A DNA stretch of 34,891 bases from NCBI GenBank assembly GCA_964384675.1, contig CAYLNK010000030.1, forward strand, positions 1 through 34,891. The letters run 5' to 3'. Both the position numbers and the translations under genes were made by a program. Origin of the DNA: CAYLNK01 sp964384675 (GTDB taxonomy: Bacteria > Acidobacteriota > Thermoanaerobaculia > UBA5066). Positions 17,711 to 24,524 of the stretch are shown here, piece after piece; the stretch's first letter is position 1, and each line of letters opens with the position of its first letter. A model generated the notes under the pieces. The model did no database searches. It was not told the DNA's origin and saw only the letters and a list, made by a program, of their open reading frames with translations.

Positions 17711-18049
17711 CTATCCGTCGGCCAGGAGGCTCCGCAGGGCGTCGAGAGCCGCCGCCCAGGCCGTCAGCTCGATGCCGCCCGGGGCCTCGCCGGACTCGAG
17801 TCTCTGTCGGCACTCGCCCTCGAGCTGCCGGGCGATCCGGGTGACCTCCGGAAGGCCTACCGAGCCTCCGCTCCCGGCCAGGCCGTGGGCATTCCGGCGG
17901 AGGTCCCGCAGCGCGGAGTCGTCCCGCCCGGCGCGGAGACGCGACAGGAGGACGTCCATCTCGCGGAGGCGCTCACGCGCCAGGACGCCGAACTCCAGGC
18001 GGAGCTGGCGGATCAGGGTGTCGGCGTCCCTCAGGCGACCTTCAGCCAC
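17711..18049 (-). CDS. Small Hpt (histidine phosphotransfer) domain protein
   Basis: About 112 aa. The Hpt signature is clear: RRNAHGLAGSGGSVGL, in the A-H-x-L-x-G-S-x-x-x-x-G-L pattern, with phospho-accepting His55. It is flanked by four amphipathic helices (DTLIRQLRLEFGVLARERLR; VTRIARQLEGECRQRLESG). It would relay phosphate between a hybrid kinase and a response regulator. No such partner is in the window. The start is uncertain: GTG at 18049 or 18055, or CTG at 18034, which overlaps the permease stop as CTGA. With either GTG it overlaps the end of the ABC permease gene by 19-25 nt. The 100 bp between this gene and ppdK (17611-17710) hold only the ppdK promoter region. Confidence 0.75.
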   Translation of the reverse strand: MAEGRLRDADTLIRQLRLEFGVLARERLREMDVLLSRLRAGRDDSALRDLRRNAHGLAGSGGSVGLPEVTRIARQLEGECRQRLESGEAPGGIELTAWAAALDALRSLLADG

Positions 18050-19386
18050 CGCCACAGCTCGGGGATCGTCGGACGCTTGCCGTACGACAGGATGCCGACC
18101 CGGAAGATCTTCGCCGTCAGCCAGAACATCCCGTAGATCGTGGCGAGCGAGAGCGCGATCGAGAGCCCCACCTGCCACATCGGCGGGTCGGAGACGAGGA
18201 CGCGGACGAACATCGTGATCGGCGTGTAGATCGGGATCAGCGAGAAGACCACGGCCATCGTCGACTCGGGGTTCATCACGATCGGCATCAGGAGGAACCA
18301 CGGGACCATCAGGATCATGACGATCGGCCCCAGGAAGTTCTGGGCCTCCTTCTCGGTGTTCACGACCGCTCCGCCCACGGCGTAGACGCAGACGTAGAGG
18401 AGGTACCCGAGGAGGTAGAAGAGGATGAAGTAGAACGCCATCGCCGGCCGGAAGAACTGCGACAGGTTGAAGCCGGCCATGGCGGCCATCGCGCCGGCGT
18501 AGACGGCCAGCGCGCCCGCCATGACCGCCCAGATCGCCATCTGGGTGAGCCCGACCGCGGCCATGCCGAAGATCTTGCCGGAGAGGAGCTCGAGCGGCGA
18601 CATCGAGGAGATCAGGATCTCCACGATCCGGTCGCTCTTCTCCTGGATGATGCCGCGCATCACCTCCTGGCCGTAGATCAGGATCGGGATGAACAGGAGG
18701 GCGACGAAGACGAAGCCGGCGAGGAAGTTCATCTCGCCCCCCTTCTTCTCCTCACCGCTCTTGGTGACCTGCACCGACTCGACGCGGACGTCCTTCAGGA
18801 GCCTGTCGATCTCGGCCGGGTCGAGACCCCGCTCCACGAGACGGATGCGGGACGCGGTGCGCCCGATCAGGCGCGCCAGCCGCTCCTGGACCATCAGCTC
18901 GGTGGACGAGCGGCTGAAGTACGTCAGCCTCTCGGCGGCGTCGCCGAGCGTCGAGGCCGGGATCAGGAGGACGCCGTCGAGCTTCTCGCTTTTCGGGACG
19001 TCCTCGCCCCGCAGACGCTTCAGGTAGGGCGCGGCCTCGGCCTTCAGGTCCTTGCCGTCCCCGACTGCCACGTATTCGAACTGGAGGCGCGCGATCGGCG
19101 AGCTCCGATTGCGCCGCATCTGCTTCGGCACGTCCGGATCACCGAGCGGATCGGGCGCCTCTTCGGACATCTCCGCCGGGTCGACCGGCTTCTCCACCGC
19201 GGCCCGCAGGCGAGAGGTGCCGTCGAGGACGGCGATCTTCTTCTCGCCGATCCCCTTCATCGCCACGGCCGCCGGGATGAACGTGATCCCGGCCATCAGG
19301 AAGGGACCGAGGATCGTCATGATGAGGAACGACTTCTTCTTCACCGCCTGGAGGTACTCCCGCTTGAAGACGGCGAGCATCTTCAT
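18031..19386 (-). CDS. ABC-2 type permease (NatB-like)
   Basis: 451 aa from ATG at 19386. Topology: an N-terminal membrane segment (KSFLIMTILGPFLMAGITFI), then a large extracytoplasmic domain of about 200 residues (IAVLDGTSRLRAAVEKPVD up to EKKGGEMN). Five or six membrane segments follow between residues about 225 and 435. The cytoplasmic signature GQEVMRGIIQEKSDRIVEIL, followed by SSMSPLELLSGKIFGM, is diagnostic for NatB/YhaP-type ABC-2 exporters. The natural partner is the ATPase at 19532. It could export Na+, a lipid, peptide or drug; sequence does not decide. The start overlaps the stop of a 24-codon mini-ORF (ATGA). Its own stop lies inside the 5' end of the Hpt gene. Confidence 0.9.
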   Translation of the reverse strand: MKMLAVFKREYLQAVKKKSFLIMTILGPFLMAGITFIPAAVAMKGIGEKKIAVLDGTSRLRAAVEKPVDPAEMSEEAPDPLGDPDVPKQMRRNRSSPIARLQFEYVAVGDGKDLKAEAAPYLKRLRGEDVPKSEKLDGVLLIPASTLGDAAERLTYFSRSSTELMVQERLARLIGRTASRIRLVERGLDPAEIDRLLKDVRVESVQVTKSGEEKKGGEMNFLAGFVFVALLFIPILIYGQEVMRGIIQEKSDRIVEILISSMSPLELLSGKIFGMAAVGLTQMAIWAVMAGALAVYAGAMAAMAGFNLSQFFRPAMAFYFILFYLLGYLLYVCVYAVGGAVVNTEKEAQNFLGPIVMILMVPWFLLMPIVMNPESTMAVVFSLIPIYTPITMFVRVLVSDPPMWQVGLSIALSLATIYGMFWLTAKIFRVGILSYGKRPTIPELWRWLKVA

Positions 19387-19525
19387 CGTGAGCGCGGGGC
19401 TTCGCTCCCGCCCTCCCGCACGTACCTTCCGTTTGCTTCGCTCACGTCCCGGTTCATCGTGAGCGCGGGGCTTCGCTCCCGCCCTCCCGCACGTACCTTC
19501 CGTTTGCTTCGCTCACGTCCCGGTT
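19382..19525. repeat. 71-bp tandem duplication between ABC ATPase and permease genes
   Basis: Bases 19382-19452 and 19453-19523 are identical, with two further bases of a third unit. Each unit contains an inverted pair CGTGAGCG...CGCTCACG and an inner stem around GCGGGGCTTCGCTCCCGC. It ends, on the minus strand, in ATGAA, the start of the permease. The unit resembles GSEAP-encoding repeats that I recall from other GC-rich genomes, so it may be a dispersed repeat. Confidence 0.9.
19383..19457 (-). CDS. Possible 24-aa leader peptide (repeat unit 1)
   Basis: ATG at 19457 opens a 24-codon frame (MNRDVSEANGRYVREGG, then SEAPRSR) that stops with TGA overlapping the permease ATG (ATGA). No Shine-Dalgarno precedes it. 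If translated, it would couple permease translation to the upstream frame. It may equally be a chance reading of a repeat. Confidence 0.25.
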   Translation of the reverse strand: MNRDVSEANGRYVREGGSEAPRSR

Positions 19526-19531
19526 GGACAT
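19454..19531 (-). CDS. Possible 25-aa leader peptide (repeat unit 2)
   Basis: ATG at 19531 directly follows the TAG of the ABC ATPase gene (TAGATG). It opens a 25-codon frame (MSNRDVSEANGRYVREGG, then SEAPRSR), identical to the other mini-ORF except for an extra Ser. Its TGA overlaps the ATG of the next mini-ORF as ATGA. This gives an unbroken chain of termination-reinitiation junctions from ATPase to permease. Confidence 0.25.
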   Translation of the reverse strand: MSNRDVSEANGRYVREGGSEAPRSR

Positions 19532-20455
19532 CTACGCCGCCTCCGCCGCGGCCAGGGTCTCGGCCCCGACGCTCTCGATGAAGATCTGCTCGAGCGTGGG
19601 GCTCGCCACCTCGAAGCGCTGGATCCGGAGACGCCCCACCGCGGCCTGGAGCACGTCCTGGGCGTCGACGCCACGCCCCAGCGCGATCTCCGCGCTGTTG
19701 TTCGTCAGGACGGCCTTCTCCACCCCCGGCAGGTCCGAAAGGAACGCCCCGTCCCCCTCGAACTCCAGGTGCACCGTGTTCTTCCCGTGCGCGGCGCGCA
19801 CGTCCGGCAGCGCGCCCGCGAGGACCACCTTCCCGCCGTGGATCAGGACGATGTCGTCCGCCAGCTTCTCAGCCTCTCCCATCATGTGGGTCGAGAGGAG
19901 CACCGTCTTGCCCTGCGCCTTCATCTCGGAGAGGAGCTGGCGGACGAGGACGACGTTCACCGGGTCGAGCCCGGACATCGGCTCGTCCAGGATCACCAGC
20001 TCCGGATCGTGGAGGAGCGAGCCGATCAGCTGCACCTTCTGGGCGTTCCCCTTGGACAGCTCGACCAGCTTCACGTCCCGCTTGTCCCACAGCTCGAAAC
20101 GGCCCAGCCACCGCTCGGCGGCCGCCTTCGTCCCCGCGGGCGTCCTCCCCTTGATCTCCGCGAGGAAGAGGAGGTGCTCGAAGACCTTCATCTGCTTGTA
20201 GAGGCCTCGCTCCTCCGGCAGGTAGCCGATCCGGTCCCGGACCGGCGCGCTGGAGGACGCCCCCAGGATCTCGACGCTCCCCCGGTCCGGCAGGAAGATC
20301 CCGTTGATCATCCGCAGGGCGGTGGTCTTGCCCGCGCCGTTCCGGCCCAGGAGGCCGGTGATGGTGCCGCGGCGCACCTCGAACGAGACCCCGTCGACGG
20401 CCTTGACGGAGCCGAAGTGCTTGACGATCTCCGAGACCTTCAGGACGTGTGACAT
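19532..20455 (-). CDS. ABC transporter ATP-binding protein (NatA-like)
   Basis: 307 aa from ATG at 20455. Walker A is GRNGAGKT (37-44). The Q-loop region is YLPEERGLYKQMKV, typical of NatA-type subunits of ABC-2 exporters. The signature is LSKGN (133-137, a variant of LSGGQ), Walker B is LVILDE (153-158), and the D-loop SGLDP and switch His190 follow. A C-terminal extension of about 90 residues (GKNTVHLEFEGDGAF; FEVASPTLEQIFIESVG) is the regulatory tail common in this group. It energises the permease at 18031-19386. The open frame above 20455 is not coding. TACAAT 8 nt before the start and no Shine-Dalgarno point to a leaderless mRNA. Confidence 0.93.
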   Translation of the reverse strand: MSHVLKVSEIVKHFGSVKAVDGVSFEVRRGTITGLLGRNGAGKTTALRMINGIFLPDRGSVEILGASSSAPVRDRIGYLPEERGLYKQMKVFEHLLFLAEIKGRTPAGTKAAAERWLGRFELWDKRDVKLVELSKGNAQKVQLIGSLLHDPELVILDEPMSGLDPVNVVLVRQLLSEMKAQGKTVLLSTHMMGEAEKLADDIVLIHGGKVVLAGALPDVRAAHGKNTVHLEFEGDGAFLSDLPGVEKAVLTNNSAEIALGRGVDAQDVLQAAVGRLRIQRFEVASPTLEQIFIESVGAETLAAAEAA

Positions 20456-20463
20456 TGCGGAGC

Positions 20464-20469
20464 ATTGTA
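20464..20469 (-). promoter_or_regulatory. Putative -10 of the ABC transporter operon
   Basis: Minus-strand TACAAT, close to the TATAAT consensus, 8 nt before ATG at 20455. Confidence 0.5.
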
Positions 20470-20473
20470 CGAA

Positions 20474-20505
20474 CGGGACGAAACCGAGGTTGCGCGGGAC
20501 GAAAC
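20474..20505. repeat. Direct repeat pair, possible operator
   Basis: CGGGACGAAAC occurs exactly at 20474-20484 and 20495-20505, 21 bp apart (two helical turns). The pair lies just upstream of the ABC -10 and overlaps the -35/spacer of the + strand promoter. This position suits a dimeric regulator controlling both divergent genes. Confidence 0.4.
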
Positions 20506-20518
20506 GCGTCTCTAGAGT
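20490..20518 (+). promoter_or_regulatory. Putative sigma70-type promoter of the propeller/PKD gene
   Basis: TTGCGC (20490-20495), a 17-bp spacer, and TAGAGT (20513-20518). Transcription would start near 20525, leaving a short leader with GGGAGG at 20533-20538, 4 nt before ATG at 20543. Confidence 0.4.
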
Positions 20519-20542
20519 GACGGTCATCGCTCGGGAGGCCAG

Positions 20543-23500
20543 ATGGGATACGTCGGTCCGGCCTCGGCCCTGAGGGCCCTGGCGTTCCTCCTCGTCGCCG
20601 CCTCGGCGGCCACGCCGGACCGCGGCGCCGCGGACGGAGAAGCGCAGGAGCGAATCCGGGTGCTCGGGGAGCGCTCTCGCCGGCTCGCGGCCCGCTACGG
20701 CCCGGACCACCGCAAGCTACGCCTTCGCGCGATCGTGGCGGGCGCGAGCGAGCGACGGCTCGAGCGGGAGCGCCGGCCCCTGGCCGACGCGGGACCCGTC
20801 TGGACATCCCTCGGCCCCACCGAGACCGACGCGGAGGGAAGCAGCGACTCCGGCATGACCGGCGCGCTCGCGCTCGACCCTCGCGACCCCGCGACGCTGT
20901 ACGCGGGACCGGCCGGCGGAGGCGTCTGGAAGACGACCGACCGCGGCGCGAGCTGGACGCCCCTCACGGACGACGTCGGCGTCACCGAGATCGGCGCGCT
21001 CGCGGTCGCGCCGTCGGCCCCCGACACCCTCTACGCCGGCACGGGGATCGGGCGGACGAGCCAGTTCTCGTGGGACGGGCAGGGGGTCGGCCTCCTCGCC
21101 TCCACAGACGCCGGCCGGACGTGGCGGATCACCGGGAGCTCTCCCGCCGACGACTTCTTCGCCATCTCCGTCGACCCCCGGGACTCCCGGGTCCTCCTGG
21201 TCGCGGGGAACCGTGGCCTCCAGCGATCGACCGATGGAGGGGAGACGTTCCAGCAGACGCTGCAGGCCCCAGGAAACCCGTGGGCGAACTCCATCGTCCG
21301 CTCGCCCGAGGACCCGTCGATCGTCCACGCCGCCACGTTCGCGATGGGCTACTACTGCCACCGGAGCCGTCCGGTGGAGGGCGCCATCTGGAAGTCGACG
21401 GACGGCGGCCTCACCTGGGCCGAGAAGAGCGCCGGGCTGCCCACGGGCCGGGCGCGGATCGAGCTCGCCCTGGCGGCGAGCCGGCCCGACACGCTCTACG
21501 CGTCGATCGGCAAGTCGGCGAAGGGCTCCTCGGGATGCGCGACGGACCTCGGAACGACCCTGGCGATCGTCCGCTCGACCGACGGCGGCGAGAGCTGGGT
21601 CGACCTCCACGCGCCGAGCGACCTCCTCGGGACCCAGGCCTGCTACGCGAACGCGATCAGCGTCAGCCCGCGCTCGCCCGACACCGTGTTCGTCGGGGGC
21701 CTCTTCGCGTTCCGTTCCTCCGACGGCGGGACCACCTGGTCCCGGACGCCGGGCGCGCTGCACGTCGACCAGCAGGTGCACCTGCAGGCCCCGGACGGGA
21801 CCTTGTACGTCGGCAACGACGGAGGTGTCTTCTCGTCGACGGACGGCGGCACGACGTACCGGAGCCTGAACCGCGGCCTCGTCACCATGCAGTACTACAC
21901 GCTCTGCCAGTCGCCCGCCGATCCGGGCCTGGTCCTCGGAGGGACCCAGGACAACGGCACCGTCCTGCGGCGCTCCGGCACGGCGTGGTCGCGGGTCCTC
22001 GGAGGCGACGGGATCGAGTGCCTGGTCCACCCGACCGATCCGAGGATCCTCCACGCCTCGATCTACGAGAACCGGATCTACCGCTCGACCGACGGGGGCG
22101 TGATCTTCGACCGCTCCACGTCGGGCCTCCTCGACTCCGGCAACAGCGGCTCGAGGGGAGACACGCTCCTCCGGCGCCGTCCGTCGAATCCCGATCACCT
22201 CTACTCGGCCTCCGCGCGGAGGCTCTGGGAGTCGACGGACGACGGGAGGACGTGGTTCACCCGGTCGGGCTACCTGCCCGACGTCGGTCTGATCGGCGAC
22301 TTCGACCTCGACCCCGCCGGGGGACCGACTCTCGTCGTGACCGATTACCAGGGGCGCCTTCTCGTCTCCCCCGACGCGGGCCAGACCTTCGAGGCGCGGG
22401 CGACGCCGATGCCCGCCAACGGCCCCTCGCGCGTCCGGCTGCACCCGCTCGACCCGAGGATCGTCTACGTCTCGACTCTCCTGCCGGGGGCGGATCGGCA
22501 GCGCCTCTGGATGTCGAGGGACTCGGGGGCGACGTGGGCCGCACTCTCTCACCACGGGGAGCCGGACGGACTGCCGGACTTCCCGATCGAGTCGATCGCT
22601 CCCGACCCGATCGACGCCACCACGATTTGGGCCGGGACGTACATCGGCCTCTACCGCTCCACGGACGGGAGACGTTGGCACCGCTACGGCCGCGGGCTCC
22701 CGAACGCCTCTGTACAAGCCCTCGCGTTCCTGCCAGGAGGAGGAGACGCGTGGAAGGTCCGGGTGGCCACGTACGGGCGCGGGATCTGGGAGGCGCCACG
22801 CGTGCCGGCGCCCCCCAACGGCGCCCCGACCGCGTCGATCCTGGAGCCGTCCGGTCCGGTCGAGGCCGGGATCCCTCATCCATTCGCCGGGACCGGAACC
22901 GACCCCGACCCAGGGGACGCGCTCACCTACCGCTGGAGCTTCGGCGACGGAGCGACCGCCACGGGCGCCTCCGTGGCGCACGCGTACGCCGTGCCCGGGA
23001 CGTATCACGTGACGCTCACGGCCACGGACCCCGCCGGAGCGACGGGGCGAGCCGAGAGGGACGTCGCCGTCCGCGTTCCGACGACCGCCGGCGCCGGGCC
23101 GGAGCGCCTCCTTCCGGTCGTCCTCGACGTGGTCGGTTTCGCCGGCGCGCGTTACACGACCGAGCTGACGATCGCCTCGCGGGCGGACGGCCCGGTCGAC
23201 GCCCTCCTGCAGTACACCGCCTCGCTCGGCGCGGGCAGCGGCTTCGCGAGCCTGCGCCTGGCTCCGCGCGAGCAACGCGTCGTCCCCGACGCGATCGCCT
23301 TCCTGCGCGAGCAGGGCTTGCCGATCCCGCCCGACGGGAGCGCGCAGGTCGGGACGCTGCGCGTCGTCTTCCTCGGCGCGCCCGAGGGGTCCGTCTTCGT
23401 CGGAGCCCGCACGTCGACGCCGGGTGCGGGAGGGACGTTCGGCCTCTTCTACGGACCGGCTCTGACCACCGGATCGAGCGCCACGCTCGTCGGCCTGCAG

Positions 23501-24520
23501 GAGAGCGACACGCAGCGCTCCAACGTCGCGCTCGTGAACGCCGGAGCCGGGCCCGTGACCCTCCGCCTCTCTCTCTCCGGGCCCTCGGGCGAGAGCCTCG
23601 GGACGCTGCCGGACCAGACGCTGGAGGGCTACGGCTGGACCCAGGTCGATCGTCCGCTCCAGGGAAAGGCGCCGAGCGGGCGTGCCGTCGTCACCCGGAT
23701 CGCCGGCGATTCGCCGTTCAGCGCCTATGCCGTCCTCAACGACGCCGTCACGTCCGACGGCTCCTACGTCCCGCCGCTCTTCCCCGACCTCCCGGGCGGG
23801 GCCGATCGCCTGGTGCCCATCGTGCTCGACGTCGCCGGGCTCGGCGGCACGCGCTTCACCACCGAGCTGACGCTGGCGAACCTCGGGGCCTCCGCTCTCG
23901 AGCTGGGGCTCGTCTACGTCGCCGCGCCGTCGCTCGGAGGTGGAGTCGGCTCGGGGCAGGTGACCGTGAGGCTCCCGGCCGGCGAGCAGCGGATCATCCC
24001 GGACTCGATCGCCCTGCTCCGCGCGGCGGGCCTGTCGATCCCCACCGGGACGAGCGTCGGCGGCTCGCTGCTGGTGCGGGCGCCCGCGGGCACGCCGGCC
24101 TCGGAGCTGGCGGTCGGAGCCCGCACCTTCACTCCCGCCGCCGGAGGTGGCACGTTCGGCCTCTACTACCCCGGGCTGACCCTCGCCGAGTCGGCGCCTG
24201 GCGCCGCCACGATCGGAGGCCTCCAGCAGGGCGAGCGGCAGCGCTCGAACTTCGCGATCGTGAACCGCGGAGACCGGGGGGATCCGATCACTCTGCGCGT
24301 CACGCTGTTTGGCGCGAGCGGCGCGCCGCTGGGGAGCCCGCTCGAGCTCACCCTGGCGCCGGGTGAGTGGCGACAGCTGGGCCAGCCCCTGGGGCCGTAC
24401 GCCGAGACGTCGGGCTACGCCCGCGTGGAGAAGGTCTCCGGGTCCTCCCGCTTCGTCGCGTACGGCGTCCTGAACGACGCCGCCACGTCCGACGGGAGCT
24501 ACGTGCCGATGAGCGACTGA
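20543..24520 (+). CDS. Large secreted protein: Asp-box propeller, PKD domain, two C-terminal repeats
   Basis: 1325 aa with a signal peptide (LRALAFLLVAASAATPD). Residues about 85-750 carry roughly a dozen Asp-box/BNR motifs (KTTDRGASW, ASTDAGRTW, RSTDGGETF, KSTDGGLTW, RSSDGGTTW, MSRDSGATW and others), as in sortilin/Vps10-type and sialidase-like beta-propellers. A PKD domain follows (about 757-848, GDALTYRWSFGDGATATGAS). Two tandem copies of a roughly 230-residue module come last (854-1084 and 1088-1325). Both start [ER/DR]L[LV]P[VI]VLDV, contain TTELT, EQR[VI][VI]PD and GARTxTPxAGG, and end YxVLNDAxTSDGSYVP. That ending is familiar to me from Acidobacteriota secreted proteins. No catalytic residues can be named. 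Adhesion or polymer binding is more likely than hydrolysis. Ribosome site GGGAGG precedes the start. Confidence 0.92.
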   Translation: MGYVGPASALRALAFLLVAASAATPDRGAADGEAQERIRVLGERSRRLAARYGPDHRKLRLRAIVAGASERRLERERRPLADAGPVWTSLGPTETDAEGSSDSGMTGALALDPRDPATLYAGPAGGGVWKTTDRGASWTPLTDDVGVTEIGALAVAPSAPDTLYAGTGIGRTSQFSWDGQGVGLLASTDAGRTWRITGSSPADDFFAISVDPRDSRVLLVAGNRGLQRSTDGGETFQQTLQAPGNPWANSIVRSPEDPSIVHAATFAMGYYCHRSRPVEGAIWKSTDGGLTWAEKSAGLPTGRARIELALAASRPDTLYASIGKSAKGSSGCATDLGTTLAIVRSTDGGESWVDLHAPSDLLGTQACYANAISVSPRSPDTVFVGGLFAFRSSDGGTTWSRTPGALHVDQQVHLQAPDGTLYVGNDGGVFSSTDGGTTYRSLNRGLVTMQYYTLCQSPADPGLVLGGTQDNGTVLRRSGTAWSRVLGGDGIECLVHPTDPRILHASIYENRIYRSTDGGVIFDRSTSGLLDSGNSGSRGDTLLRRRPSNPDHLYSASARRLWESTDDGRTWFTRSGYLPDVGLIGDFDLDPAGGPTLVVTDYQGRLLVSPDAGQTFEARATPMPANGPSRVRLHPLDPRIVYVSTLLPGADRQRLWMSRDSGATWAALSHHGEPDGLPDFPIESIAPDPIDATTIWAGTYIGLYRSTDGRRWHRYGRGLPNASVQALAFLPGGGDAWKVRVATYGRGIWEAPRVPAPPNGAPTASILEPSGPVEAGIPHPFAGTGTDPDPGDALTYRWSFGDGATATGASVAHAYAVPGTYHVTLTATDPAGATGRAERDVAVRVPTTAGAGPERLLPVVLDVVGFAGARYTTELTIASRADGPVDALLQYTASLGAGSGFASLRLAPREQRVVPDAIAFLREQGLPIPPDGSAQVGTLRVVFLGAPEGSVFVGARTSTPGAGGTFGLFYGPALTTGSSATLVGLQESDTQRSNVALVNAGAGPVTLRLSLSGPSGESLGTLPDQTLEGYGWTQVDRPLQGKAPSGRAVVTRIAGDSPFSAYAVLNDAVTSDGSYVPPLFPDLPGGADRLVPIVLDVAGLGGTRFTTELTLANLGASALELGLVYVAAPSLGGGVGSGQVTVRLPAGEQRIIPDSIALLRAAGLSIPTGTSVGGSLLVRAPAGTPASELAVGARTFTPAAGGGTFGLYYPGLTLAESAPGAATIGGLQQGERQRSNFAIVNRGDRGDPITLRVTLFGASGAPLGSPLELTLAPGEWRQLGQPLGPYAETSGYARVEKVSGSSRFVAYGVLNDAATSDGSYVPMSD

Positions 24521-24524
24521 GCGG

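Noticed and set aside
19382..19525. Assembly artefact as the explanation for the exact 71-bp duplication
   Set aside because: It cannot be excluded without reads, but the unit ends exactly at the permease start and keeps all ATGA junctions. I therefore treat it as real pending read-depth checks.
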